In this document: piece by piece, positions 46,262 to 58,500 of the stretch
Layout of the letters: each line of letters begins with the position of its first letter
How positions within the stretch are numbered: position 1 is the stretch's first letter
Assembly (NCBI GenBank): GCA_039000515.1
Contig: JBCFYV010000012.1
Location: forward strand, 8,925,486-8,989,485
DNA from: Timema cristinae
Taxonomy: Eukaryota; Arthropoda; Insecta; Phasmatodea; Timematidae
DNA length: 64,000 nt
Direction of reading: 5' to 3'
The notes under the pieces: generated by a model
The model's database searches: none
What the model was told of the DNA's origin: nothing
The model's input: only the letters and a program-made list of their open reading frames with translations
Made by a program: the position numbers and the translations under genes

Positions 46262-47014
46262 GGGGGGCGGTCAAATATTATGTAAGCACAATCTTAATCC
46301 CCCACCCCCTTTGTAAGCAAAAATAAGCAAATGCATGACCTCCCCCTCTCTTTCTTACCTAAGATTTGTCAACTTATTTCATTTGTCCACAGGAATAACC
46401 ATTCTTTTTTTTCATGCAATTTTGCTTATAACCAGAACTGGTAGTAAGACGCATTGATAAAATAAATTAAAAATTCATGTAATTTATAAAGTGCTGGTCA
46501 TTATTAACATAAGTTGTAAATTAATATTGCGAAATAATTGACAATTGGTATATAATTAATTTAGATTTATTAAAATAAGTTATAACATTATAAAAGTTTA
46601 AAATTTTACTTTACTTTTAATTGAAGTTTAAAAAAAAGTATTATCAATGAATAGATGTACATACATATTATATTTATTAAAAAAATACCATAAACTCAAT
46701 TTAATTCGATGACCAAGGTCCTTGAATCCATGTCTCAACACTTTCAATAATTGTGTTTCTATTTTTACGGGGGTGGGGGGACTAGGTCACTCAAGCTTTG
46801 ACTTCTATAATCTTCTCCACCTCTTCTCATTTAGACACTCAGCATCTTCATTGCTGCTCGAATCCCAAATGGCTTGCAATGCACTTTCCCTCAATTATGT
46901 CCATCTTTCTCTCTCTTACATAAACATTGTTCTGACCCCTCTAACCCCCTGCATCAAAATTAAGCGAAGCTCAAACCACCTCCCACCCTAGGGTGTGTAC
47001 GTAATACAGCCCCT
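46262..47014. mobile_element. Possible Tc1/mariner-type TIR relic
   Basis: Left end GGGGGGCGGTCAAATATTAT and inverted right end AGGGGCTGTATTACGTACAC are similar, and both are flanked by TA (46260-46261 and 47015-47016). The interior holds a decayed SINE tail ('GAACTGGTAGTAAGACGCAT' at about 46433) but no transposase. The end similarity is partial, so this is tentative. Confidence 0.4.
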
Positions 47015-47016
47015 TA

Positions 47017-48555
47017 TGTATGTCATATGTTATGAGTATTATATTTAAGTTATTCCTTCGTTAGTTATGTCAACTGAATTTTATTTTTTTGTTTTTCAAA
47101 CTATGGTTCTAAGTCTTTAGGGTAATTTGAAGGGCTAGGACTTTGTCTTATTTAAAAAAAGCTTATGATCTATTAATTAAACCAATGAAAGTAAGATGAC
47201 AAAGGCATGACTGGCTACTCAAATTGCATAGTTAATGATTGTCTGCCCTATCTCCAGAACTCGTCATCCTTCTCTCTTAGACTAGCTAGTTTAGTTTCCT
47301 AACGGTTAATACCTGTAAATTTTAATAAATGTGAAGAGCCGCATTTCCCAAATGGAGTTTTGTGGAACCCTGGGGTTCTGTGAAGTAAAATTGAAGGGTT
47401 CTTGAAAATGTTAAAAAAAATTTAGGCTTACACATTAAAAGTTAAAAATATTGTAGGTACACTTATATCTGGCGGACGAGACAATGTTTGGATCAGGTTG
47501 CTTTTATTGCATTCTAGATTCTTGCTATACTTAGGAATCAAAATAAAGTATATTGAAACCAACTTAATGAGGTTCCAGACATGTAAATACAATTATTGTC
47601 AACAATTAAACATAATATAAGAAGAATGTGATAAAAAAAAATACTACCCTCTTTTCATTTAAATGTATGTTGACTTTTTTGCAATTTTTTATATGTTATA
47701 ATAAGCAAAAAATCTGATACTATATTTATCTTTGAATTAAGAGTAATCCATTAAAAAATTAATTTTCCCTGAAAGGTACATATGCATTTCTTTAAGGGAC
47801 ATGAAAGAAGACAAAATGTGTAGTTGTCTTCCACCGGAAAAATGTAACTTTAAATTAAGCCAAGCAAACTTTTTGCCTCTGGTACACTTTTTATATTTTC
47901 TACACCACAAATATTTAAGGGGTTCCATTTTGTTGTATGAAATTTAAAAAGGTTTAATGACTAAATTTAATGAGGAAACGCTTGTATAGAGGATAGTTGG
48001 TAGAGATAATAGAGATGACAAGAGTTGGAAAGTATGGAAGAAAGAAAAGGGAAAGTTAAGAATGTGGAGGTAAGCCTTAGATTTTTTATTAGCAATGGAA
48101 CAAAGACCTGCATTATTATGTGTGTTAGGCTCATATAGAAAGGTGTGCCATTGACGGAAAAGTTCCGGTTTGAATCCTGGCCTAGGATAGTTATCTTAAA
48201 CGGTTTTCTGCCCTTTTGATTCAAATGTGGGTTCATTTCCTCTCAATTATATCTTCTTTAGCTCCTTACTTCATTAGAATGATTAAATGTGGATGGCCCA
48301 GCTAAAATGGGGTGAAAAAATAATAAAATCTAATTTGGCTTAACTTATCCTTATAAAAAAAAATACTTATAAAACTCCACAAACATGCCTACAAATCTAA
48401 TGGGTTTGAGTTTGATTCATTGAGAAAATAACAATTTTATTGCTAATAGTAATCAGAAGTGAAGGATATTAAGCTATTTATTCTAGATGTGATATCTCCT
48501 GATTAGATCTAGGTATCCACATCGGTGATCTTACAGTCAAATGAGTCAGACTTGC
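47017..48555. other. Intergenic DNA, nothing recognised
   Basis: No exon or repeat I can identify. A short 'GGTTTGAATCCTGGCC' at about 48170 could be a B box of a further decayed SINE. Confidence 0.45.
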
Positions 48556-48568
48556 AATAGACTGATTT

Positions 48569-48811
48569 ATTATTATTAGCACCGCATCTTACTACCCCTT
48601 CAGTTTATACCACTTACGCTAATGTGTAATGGTAGGGTGATTGTGAGACGAAATGAAGGACCTACAATTTAACGTGGAATCCGAACCACGATGGAGGCCT
48701 GGCATTCCCCATATTCACAAGATGTCTTGTCAGAGGTGAAGGAAGGGTTTGGTAATCAGATAAATCTGTGCCGGAATCGAGGATTGAACCCTGGACCGCC
48801 AGGTCACCGTT
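48569..48811 (-). repeat. SINE-A copy with A-box region deleted
   Basis: Flanked by an exact 13-base duplication AATAGACTGATTT at 48556-48568 and 48812-48824. Between the B box (minus-strand GGTTCAATCC) and the first bases (GGTGACCTGGCGGTCC) about 38 bases including most of the A box are missing. The first bases are present, so the loss is internal, not a 5' truncation. Confidence 0.88.
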
Positions 48812-49119
48812 AATAGACTGATTTGCCAGTGATTATTTTACTTCAGTGTTATTTTATAGGTAATTGATAATATCAATCAAAATTGATAGCATGACTTGAT
48901 GTATGAATAGGAAGGTAGTTTAAGTAACTTTCTAATTTTCAGAAACAAGCATGCCTCGCTTTAAGGCACTTTGCTTTGGAACACTTTTCGAACATGGTGC
49001 TTTTCAATTAGTGCTTCATTGCTTGCAATTACATTGCTCTTTTAGAGGATTTTTGACGATTTTAAAGTTAGTAATAAAGTACTATAGTATTTTTTATTTT
49101 TACATAGTTTTTTAAGCCA

Positions 49120-49165
49120 AATAGCGTATAACCCGAACGGTAGTAAGACGCGGTGCTAAATATTA
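49120..49165 (+). repeat. Shared SINE tail fragment
   Basis: 'GCGTATAACCCGAACGGTAG' and 'TAAGACGCGGTGCTAA' are the last 40 bases of SINE-A/B with no body, so a very short 5'-truncated copy. Confidence 0.75.
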
Positions 49166-49484
49166 TTTTAATCCAAGCATTATTGCACATATTTATTAAA
49201 TTATAGTGCAAATGTTTTTAGGCTTTTATACACACCAGCAAGGGGAAAAAAAGGCTGTAATTTGTGTTAAGAACTTATTTGCTTTACAGTGGTGGTCTGA
49301 AACCTAACCCATCAAAAGGCAAGGTAGGCCTGTACTGTACTTACTGTGTTTCCACTACATTTTCAAGACATTAGTATCTTATTATTAAGGATTTAATACT
49401 TGTAAGTTAGTTGATATATTTTACTGTTTCTTGACCTTAATTTAAAAATTAGCTCTTACACATTCTTAGTAATTAAATTAAGCA

Positions 49485-49730
49485 GGGCCCGCTTCACTGG
49501 CCCAATGGTCTAAGATGCTACTCTCACAATAGACTAGACTGCCGATGATGGGGAGATTGTGGTTTGATCTCGAAGGGTGTACTGAGGGTGGTTTTTCCTA
49601 AATACTTTCACACTATCTCCACACAAGTATGGTACACTTCCTATAAATTTAACCTTTCTTATTATTAGCCTATTAGCGTAATTAGTACTTAGTGTGTAAC
49701 CTGAATGGCTAGAAAGACATGGTGCTGAAA
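49485..49730 (+). repeat. SINE-B copy, diverged head variant
   Basis: Head 'CTTCACTGGCCCAATGGTCT' with 'AGACTGCCGATGATGGGGAG' and degenerate B box (GGTTTGATCTC), then the B-type body and a decayed tail ('GTAACCTGAATGGCTAGAAA'). Confidence 0.75.
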
Positions 49731-49833
49731 AAATCGAGCGAGGCCAAACCCATAAACTTATTTGGGGGTGAGGAAGGCTCTTAACTGGAGATAGTTTTTT
49801 TTAAACATAGAGCTACAATAAGCCATCAACTTG

Positions 49834-49902
49834 CATCTGTGGTCAAATGATCTAAGGTGTCACTCTTACAATAGACTTGATTTTTGGTGACGGGGAGACT
49901 GA
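49834..49902 (+). repeat. SINE-B head fragment
   Basis: 'GTGGTCAAATGATCTAAGGT' followed by 'GTGACGGGGAGACTGAG' matches the first 70 bases of the SINE-B variants at 49485 and 56790, then is cut off by TTTGTTTGTTTG. Confidence 0.6.
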
Positions 49903-49904
49903 GT

Positions 49905-51140
49905 TTGTTTGTTTGTAAGGAATTTAATTTTGTAACAATAAGTAAAGATATACATGTATAAACAAAGAATATAAATGACATATAAAACAAACACCAGTCC
50001 CAATGGGGCTCTCGTACGTTAACTAACATAGAAACAAAACACTCTAAACATGAAAATCTTTGTCGCCCTGGCAGGCTGTTTATTGTTATCCAGGGTCGTA
50101 GAGGCGGGAAAATTTACTCAAAAACCCGCCCAATCGCCGGTATTAGGTCGACAGAGACCTTATAACATATACATTTGTACATTTAGGGAGAAAGACAAGG
50201 TAGAAAACATTGAAGGATAGGTGATTGGACGTAGATAAGACATGTAGGAAGTGAAGCGGAAGATGAATGGTAATTGAGAGTGAGATGGAGCACCGGGAGG
50301 ATGAACAGATCGAGAGACTGGGAAACTAGACAGGGGCACCACGGCCCTCTGGTGGAGGACCGCCAAGGACAACACACATTGAATTTTAAGCAAAACACTC
50401 ACAAGGACATTATAACGTACACTCAATATGGCAAAATATCAGTTTATATTGATTTAACATGATTGTTGTAAGAGTTTCTGTAAATGTTTATGACTTTTTG
50501 CATTGATCATGTTTGATTCGGGCTATTGCAGTGAACTGTATGTGAAAAAGTAATGATGAGTTTTTGGTGAGTGTTCGAAAACATCAATCGGGTCAGTGAT
50601 CTAAAATATAATATATATATCTACTATAAAATAACATGTGTTGAGATGATAATCAGCTCTTTCAAGTTAGTTTTGCAGTGTATGATGGGGAAACTTAAAA
50701 TGTGTGAATTGCAGCAGCACTGAGACACAGTATGCTTTCTATATTCAGTGAAGAGTGAATGTGTGAACAAACCTAAGCGTGTTCTAGCATGTTTTAAGGC
50801 CCTGCCTACCCTCTCTGGCGGTGTGTTGAGCTTTCAGCTCTCAAAATAGATGGCGTTGCTAACGTTATACAAACTGGTGGATTCCAACCATCAGGTTGGC
50901 AGAATTACTGGTTTGTTTAAACAATTGGGAGAATGGCGACCGCGACCAGTAATCAGTAAAGGACTAAAGGCAGCAAGCAAACTTTTTCCAAAAACTGAGA
51001 GAGATAAGAAGTGTAGTACCGGACCGTAAAGTGTGTAGGCGACCAAGTTGGACTAAACGTGGGGAGATATAACGTCAAAATACAATCACACTCTCGAGCA
51101 GAAAAATTAGCTTATCCATTCCAGCCAGCTAGACGTCCAT
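49905..51140. other. Intergenic DNA with GC-richer patches
   Basis: Patches at about 50065-50160 and 50280-50370 are GC-richer and open in several frames but carry no motif I recognise. 'GCGGGAAAATTTACTCAAAA' followed by ACCCGCC near 50104-50130 can form a short hairpin. Confidence 0.35.
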
Positions 51141-51818
51141 TAACCTGTAGTACCACTTTTGAATTTTGAAACTTTTTGATGCCAAAGTTTTGTACTAGTT
51201 TTGTACCGTTTTGTACCACAAAGAAAAAGTTTTGTACCCGTACCCGTTTTGAGTAGTTAACATATCAACGTGGTGACTCTAGGTTAATGCTGTTGTACGA
51301 CTTTTGAATTTTTTTTATGCCAAAGTTTTGTACTAGTTTTGTACCGTTTTGTACCCGTACCCATTTTGAGTAATTAGCATATCAAAGTTGTGACTCCAGG
51401 TTAATGTTGTTGTACCACTTTTGAATTTTGAACTTTTTTTGATGCCAAAGTTTTGTACCTGTACCCATTTTGAGTAATTGGCATATCAAAGTGGTGACTC
51501 CAGGTTAATGCTGTTGTACCACTTTTGAATTTTTTTATGCCAAAGTTTTGTACTAGTTTTGTACCGTTTTGTACCAGAAAGAAAAAGTTTTGTACCCGTA
51601 CCGGTTTTGAGTAATTAGCATATCAAAGTGGTAACTCCAGGTTAATACTGTTGTACCACTTTTGAATTATGAACTTTTTTTATGGCAAAGTTTTGTACTA
51701 GTTTTGTACCGTTTTGTACCACAAATAAAAAGTTTTGTACCCGTACCCATTTTGGTTAATTAGCATATCAAAGTAGTGACTCCAGGTTAATGCTGTTGTA
51801 CCACTTTTGAATTTTTTT
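51141..51818. repeat. Tandem array, five units of about 104-146 bp
   Basis: Units start with CCACTTTTGAATT (one variant CGACTTTTGAATT) at 51153, 51298, 51415, 51519, 51655 and 51801 (last incomplete). Each holds 'GCCAAAGTTTTGTACTAG', a variable number of TTTTGTACC motifs, 'TTGAGTAATTAGCATATCAA' and 'GTGACTCCAGGTTAATGCTG'. Length differences come from loss or gain of TTTTGTACC subrepeats. Confidence 0.92.
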
Positions 51819-52149
51819 CAAATAAATATCTGGTGAGCGTAGTGATAAATAATAATGTATACTTATTTTTCAGAGAAAAAATTAGAGATAACTTATTTTT
51901 GAAGATTTTGTCACTAACTATAATAACCTATACGAGAGAGTATGTGGCTTACGATTTTGTCGTACCATTTATTTGAATTTATTAGTAAGCAGGTAAAATA
52001 AAAAATAACTAAAATTTAATGTGCTAAATTTGGCCACTGTGCTTTGGTTAATTTTTAAAATTTAAAGGCTAAAGAGGCAATAAAATATTTTAAAAGCAGT
52101 TTCATTTCGAAGACTATAACAATTTTGACTATAGCTATATCTGTTATTT

Positions 52150-52402
52150 TTATTACTGATATCAGCACGTCATACTACCTGTTCATGTTATATGCATATA
52201 TGATAATCTAATTGGGTAGTAATGAGGAAAGAAGCATTTGCGAGGTTATCTACCAGCATTTTTATTTTGGAAGATGGGGAAAAAATTTAGGAAAATCTAC
52301 CCTCAATAGACCCGACCAGGATTTGCACCCCAAGTGCTCCGCTATCAGCAGGCCAAATTAACACTGTAGTGACACCTTAGACCACTCAGCCACTAAAGTG
52401 GG
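52150..52402 (-). repeat. SINE-B copy with exact target duplication
   Basis: Diverged B-type SINE flanked by an exact 12-base duplication TATCTGTTATTT at 52138-52149 and 52403-52414. The minus-strand head has 'TGGCTGAGTGGTCTAAGGTG' and a weak B box. Confidence 0.85.
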
Positions 52403-52509
52403 TATCTGTTATTTAATACGGTGTTTACAGTTTTCAAACATCTATAGGATTTACACAATTTTCAATATAAATAAATGTTTTTGGGAATAATTTTTTATCC
52501 TATTGGTAG

Positions 52510-52850
52510 AGTTTAACTTGAGTAATATCTCCATGGTGTCAGCCTGCAAGCAGGTTATACCAATGGAGAGGCTGCCGTATGTTGGCAAAGATAGTGCCAA
52601 CATTTTCAAGCTGAGGGTGGCATGTGGTTAGCACAACGAGCCCTCCAGACTTCTATCTCAGTTTTCTAGACTGAAGCGCTACTTATTCATTCGATTATCT
52701 CCTCATTTGTCCTCACGAGGTTGATTTTGGTTCCGTTTCAGACCCACTGCTTCACAGATAGAATTAGGGGCACTGGGGATCGAACCTGGGACTTCAGGAT
52801 CTGAAGCCAGTAAATCTGACCACTATACAACAGAGGCGGTCGGGTATCAA
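52510..52850 (-). repeat. SINE-D, tRNA-derived
   Basis: Minus strand starts GACCGCCTCTGTTGTATAGT with an A-box-like TATAGTGGTCAG and an exact B box GGTTCGATCCC (plus 52777-52787). The body is unrelated to SINE-A, B or C. Single copy here; the 3' boundary is uncertain. Confidence 0.65.
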
Positions 52851-53969
52851 ATACTTACTTACTTTATGGCATAGGAAATACAAAAGTTCATTAACTTTAA
52901 TGGTTTTAAATATATTTTACTTATCATCGGCTTCATGTCGTGGTCAATATTGCTAAAGTGCTATGACTGAGCAATGAGTGCGTAAATTAATCAGCTCTAG
53001 TAACTTGACTAGTTCGATTCCCGGTTAGGTTGAAATTACTTAGTACTAGAGTGATACGAACTCGGCCAAGGCACAAGAGATTTTGAACATACAATAAGTG
53101 CGTTACAGAGTGTTAGTAACATTTACTTTCAGCTAAGAGCTTTTTTTTTTAAAAAAAAGTACTTGAAATATCAGAATAATCGCTGCATTGTTATATAGAA
53201 ATATTTATTTGTATCTTAATTTTGATATTATTTCTACAGTAAATAAAATAGTATCGCTACTCATCCATTGTACTTAAATTAGTAGATACAGATAGCCTAA
53301 GCGCCAGTAATATGCATATCATTAAAAAAAACTTACCCTTTACAACAAGCAGTTAAATAATCAATTATATCTTTGAGTTTCTTTGTGCGCCCTTTCTTCA
53401 TAAACTTGTTATTCACAAGGATATAAAATAATATTTTGTAAATACTTCTCCATCTCAAAATTTACACAATCCATTGGTTTTTGTTCGAAAGCAAAAAGGT
53501 CACATATTGTTAATTATATAAAAGTAATCATCGTGGGTACTTATTGTTCGGGATTTGATACATTTCTTCCAAAACGAGCGCACAAACTGCGAGAATGCAA
53601 CAGGTTAAAATTAAAAGTAATCACATTTAACAAGATAATAAAATAAAATAAACATTTTCACACCTTGACTACCAAAAACTTCGTTCATTAACTTTTTGAA
53701 AAATAACTTATTCCAAAGTCCAATGAAAGTCAAATCCTAGACCGTAAAATAAAAACTAGTATATAAAAGTATACTGAGAACGTCTCCAAATTACATTTAG
53801 ACGACATTTTATTTAAAATAATTATGTTTGATATGAGCAGGAATGTTTATTTTTATTTATTATAATAGTGGATTAAAAATTCAATGTACAGTAGTTTTCA
53901 TATACTTTGAATATTAACACTTATTATTACAACGTGTAGTGCTCAAGAATGAGAAAACCCAAGAAAGAA

Positions 53970-54436
53970 TCTATACTTATAAAATAACATGTCCTGACTG
54001 ACTGACTGATTCATCATCGCCGAGCGCAAATTATACAGACTACAAGCATGAAATTCGGACTGTATATTCATTTTGTTATGTAGGCACCCACTAAGAAATG
54101 ATTTTAGAAAATTCCACTCCAAAGGGGTCAAAATAGGGGATGATAATATGTATGAAAGTCCGTCATTTTGAAAGTTACATAAACAAAATTTTGTATTTCG
54201 GTTATTGACGTAAAACAAATAAATACGTGTTTCAGGAATTTTGGAAATTTATTTAATAAGGATGGAAAAGGGGGTGAAAGTTTGTTTCGGACTTGTATTA
54301 TTTTTGATCTGAGGTTAAGTTATGGTCATCAACGTAACGTAATATTTTAAATTAATCTGTAAATACATATGTATATTTTCGTATTTGTATATAATCAACT
54401 TCCACGCGTGCAAAGCCGCGGGCAACAGCTATCTAG
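53970..54436. mobile_element. Non-autonomous Helitron-like element, copy 1
   Basis: Begins TC (TCTATACTTATAAAATAAC) after an A and ends CTAG before a T, with no target duplication, as Helitrons do. A hairpin (CGCGTGC-AAA-GCCGCGG, one mismatch) lies at 54405-54421, 11 bases before the CTAG. Copy 2 at 58567-59046 has the same ends and is very similar throughout. No Rep/helicase is encoded. Confidence 0.8.
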
Positions 54437-55522
54437 TATAAGATAAGAGTGAAGAATTTTACATGTTTTACTGCCTAAGTTAAATAAGGGCTAATGCCAT
54501 AAAACTTTGTGTATGGAGAAGCATGTGGTTTTTTCTTTGAAAATAATGTATCACTAGAGTAATACTCTCATTGAAGTAAGTAGGGACCAACTATATTTAT
54601 TTCACACAGCAGGAAGACTATGTGAGTATTTTAGTTACTGAATATATTAAGATGTTTAATTGTTTATATTTAGTTACGCAAATTTTCATAATAGGACATT
54701 GGCCCTTCTTATCCTAACGTACATGGTATTAATGTTTCTTTGCCTCAAAAAGGTCACAGAGATTAGTTTAACCCTTCACTGCCGCCTCCATTCCGTTACA
54801 GCAGGTTAGCCAACTCTTGCAAAACGATACTAGCTTGTAAATGGGTAATGATCATACTAACGGCACCTATTATCAGCTAAGACAACTAATTGCAGAAGGA
54901 AAAGTTGTATTTAAAACCATGTATTTTAACTAGTGTGTCGACTTGGGAGTCGTTAGAGCTCAATATCGTCGTGATTATTGAAGCTAACCCAAATTAAAAA
55001 ATATGTCTAAAAAGAAAAATAAATTATTCATTAAATAATATGTTATAAACAAACTCTCTAGCTTAATTGTACAAAGAAAATAAATCCATTAATAATTTTT
55101 GTTTTCCCATTTTAAATGCATTGAAATGGAAACATTTTAATGAAAATATTTCAATAACTATTTTTAACATGGTTTGAAAATTCCATAAGAATTATGAAAG
55201 ATGCCCAGATATGTTACTAAAATAAATAAAAAACAACAATGTTGAATTATTAAATATATATTTTTTTAGTTTGTTTTGTTTAGAACAATGCATTTATGGG
55301 TAGGCACAGCCTTAATCTAGGCCTACACAGGGCCCAGGTGATGCTTGGTTGACTGAGCCACAGAGGCTTGTAAAATACAACTCTAGTAAATGTTGTATTG
55401 GTTCACATAAGCGCTAGGGAAAGAGAAAGCTACCCACAACGTTTTTACTTTTAGGGGAGATTTTCCACATCTTTCTAGAGTAATGCTATAATCTGTGCCG
55501 CAGTTTTCAACTGTTTAAAAAC
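54437..55522. other. Intergenic DNA upstream of EXOC4
   Basis: AT-rich, no recognised exon. The EXOC4 promoter and 5' UTR should lie in the last few hundred bases. 'CTTGGTTGACTGAGCCACAG' near 55345 may be a decayed SINE. Confidence 0.45.
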
Positions 55523-55582
55523 ATGTCGTCGGTCCCACCCCCAACCAAACCCCCAAGGGGGGTAAAACATCCAAAAGAAACG
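55523..55582 (+). CDS. EXOC4: EXOC4 exon 1 (start, residues 1-20)
   Basis: ATG in the context AAACATGTC; 20 codons rich in Pro/Lys, then a strong GTAAGT donor. A short basic, proline-rich start before 'SGLL' is usual for Sec8. Confidence 0.85.
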
Positions 55583-58500
55583 GTAAGTCTTTTTAAATAT
55601 GATTTTTAGTTGTCAGCTTATTGTCAGTTTAAATAATTCTTTTTAATAAAACACCTAATTTTGTTTGTTGGACATTACCAAAGAAAATCATTCTGTCATT
55701 TTGTACTAACACTAATTTATTGAATTTGTTTAGGTGCATAAGAATGATATACTTGTATGGAACAAATACCATCATTTATCTTGTATTGGGCCCAGATTAT
55801 AAAATATATCATTGGACCCTATTAACTCGATTTGGGTCTTTGAAGGTGTGGATCACCCGGGCTAGAAATCTGACACAAGTCTTCCTTCCACCCCATTTGT
55901 AAATTTTCGATAGCCCCTAGTTAAAAATTAAAGCATTAGAAACATAAAGCAGAAATAGGCCTATACTTTTATTTTTTTGACCAAATATCTCCCCTAGTAC
56001 CTTGTTTTTGAATACCCCAAATTTCTTTTCATAATGTAAAATAAGCGATCATGTATCAAAATCATAAAGAACAACTGGTAAAGCTGTCTTTGTAAATTCT
56101 AAGCTTTACTTTCCTGGACAGCAGGTTGGATGTCAACAACTTACCAACAGAGTAATAAGCAAGTGTACATTTCCCGACTATTATTTTCCTTATCTCTACT
56201 CTTAATATCATTATTGCTAAATAAAACTATTTCTAAATAACTTATTTAAACTCCTAAACCATTTCAAATAATATTTTGATATGTCGCTAACTTTATCCTT
56301 TGAATACAATCTTTTTTGTTCTGAATACGTTTAAGCTCAATTCATTAGGACTTTTTAACCAATGTAAATTTGCTTCCCTTCTCTCCTCCATTAATTTTGA
56401 ACATTTGATGTCAAACCATGGCTTCTTCTTATTCTTTTTGCAAATACCTACACAATTCTTTGTTAAATTTCAAATATTATTACTGACCATTTCCCACTCT
56501 TTTCTGAATTCATTTTTATTTCATCCTGTGAGCACTATTTAAAATTATTATTTGATATCATTTACTAGGCTCTTCATCTAGGTCCGTGAAGTTGGCAGCA
56601 CCACTAACACTATATAATCACTTCAGGTTAAAATATGTAGTGTGCACTAAAATATCTTGGGGTCAATATGTGATAGTTTACTATTGTGGGGGAATTTTTT
56701 AGAAATTTACATTATCCATGATTTAGGTGAGTACATATTTGACTATTACTATAAAAAATGTACAAACAATCTTAATATTGGTATTATCCACTTTGATGGC
56801 CAAATGGTTTAAGGCAAGGGTCGGCAAAAGGTTGCTTGTGATTGATTGGTCGGTCTTGCAGCAATTTTCAGTTGATCACATCTCCAAGAAAACTATATCG
56901 TCACGAAAAGGCAAGATTACCTTTCATTATTCCACAATGGTATAGGGTCCTAGTGTTATCCTTCAAGGTAAGACTGCTACTTTGCTTGGTTCCACTATGG
57001 CGCAGCATAAGATCATAATGTAATCTTTCAAGGTAAGAGATTTACCTTTCAGGGTAGATGGATTGTATATTTAATGTTTATTTTATGTATTTTTTTTATA
57101 AAGGCAGGGACAAAATTATGGGAGCGAATATTGAATTTAAGGAATAAATACAAGATCTATAGAAAAAAAAAGAAAAGTAGAGTGGAGAAACTAGGGGTAA
57201 CTCTGGGACCTTTGATAATTGTAAAAGTCATTCGGGGCTCCAAAAAGTTTTCCGACCCCTGGTTTAAGGAGTCACTCATTGCAATAGACTGGACTACTGA
57301 TGATTAGATTGGGGGTTAATATTGGTCAGGTGTACTGAAGGCAGTTTTTACTAAATGGGTGACCTGGTGGTCTAGGGGTACGGTGTCAGACTTCTATGCT
57401 GGCGGCTGGGGTTCGATCCTCGGTCCCGGCACAGATTTATCTGATTTCCAAACCCTTCCTACACCTCTGACAAGACATCTTGTGAATGTGTGGAATGCCA
57501 GGTCACCACCGTGGTTCGGATTCCACGTTAAACTGTAGGTCCTTCATTTCATCTCACAATCACCCTACCATTACACATTAGCGTAAGTGCGTATACCCCG
57601 AACGGGTAGTAAGACGCGGTGCTAATAATAATAATAATAATAATTTACTAAATGGTTTTCCACTTTTCCTATATGCAAATGTGGACACACTACTAAATTT
57701 ATCTCTACTCATTCCTAGCACTTTAGCATAAGGACATATACATATATAATATGATAAAAAAAAAGTGTGTGCAATTACACAGGAGATGTTACCACCCCCC
57801 TTTTAGATACTGGTAAGTAAACTTTATTCTAAATAAAACCATGTTCCTTTAATCATATACTTTAATTAGATTAAATTATGGGCTTTGCTTAAAAATTTGA
57901 TCTGTACACCTGTATTTAGACAAAATCCTCTTTTTGACTTGAAAATGTTCACTAAGAAACCCATCACCAATTATAATCAAAGTTTTGTAAAATTCTTTGT
58001 TTTACTATACAGAGTGGACTGTTGATGTCTGTCATTCGCACATTATCTGCCAGCGAGTCAAATGAACAAAGAGACAGGGAGAAAGCCAAGCTTGAAAAAG
58101 AGTACAAACGGAGTGATCAAAGGCTGGATGAACTAGTTTCGACTCATGATCAAGACCTTACACAAGTGATGCAAGTATGTTTAGAGTACTTTATATAGTA
58201 CCTTTACACCAGAAGAGGTCAAAGCATTTTAGGATGGCCACTCATTGAGAAAACCGGGAATTAGCTTGAATTTTTAGCACTGGGAAAAAAACCCGGGTGA
58301 TGTGCTTGAATTTGGCTGTTTCTCAGGAATTAAAAAAATATTAAGAGCCTTTATTCAAGGGTGTGAACAAACTAATTTACAAGAATTTTCCTAAACTCAA
58401 CTTGGTATTCTATTTTCAGAACAATAACCTTACTTGACATTTGTATCATTGACATGGCTGCCAAAATGTCTGGTATAATCATATGGTGGTCAGCATACAA

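Larger units (their letters stand above)
56790..57730 (+). repeat. SINE-B copy split by a hAT MITE and by SINE-A
   Basis: Head at 56790-56814 ('GATGGCCAAATGGTTTAAGG'), then the hAT element, then B body at 57262-57358 ('GCAATAGACTGGACTACTGA', 'AGGTGTACTGAAGGCAG'), then SINE-A, then the rest of the B body from 57644 ('GGTTTTCCAC', 'TATGCAAATGTGG') to about 57730. Confidence 0.85.

Noticed and set aside
50160..50462. Overlapping open frames on both strands
   Set aside because: Compositional effect of a GC-richer patch; no motif, start context or splice structure supports a gene.
51141..51818. CRISPR-like regular repeats
   Set aside because: Units of 104-146 bp have no unique spacers between short identical repeats, and the genome is eukaryotic. 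It is a tandem array.
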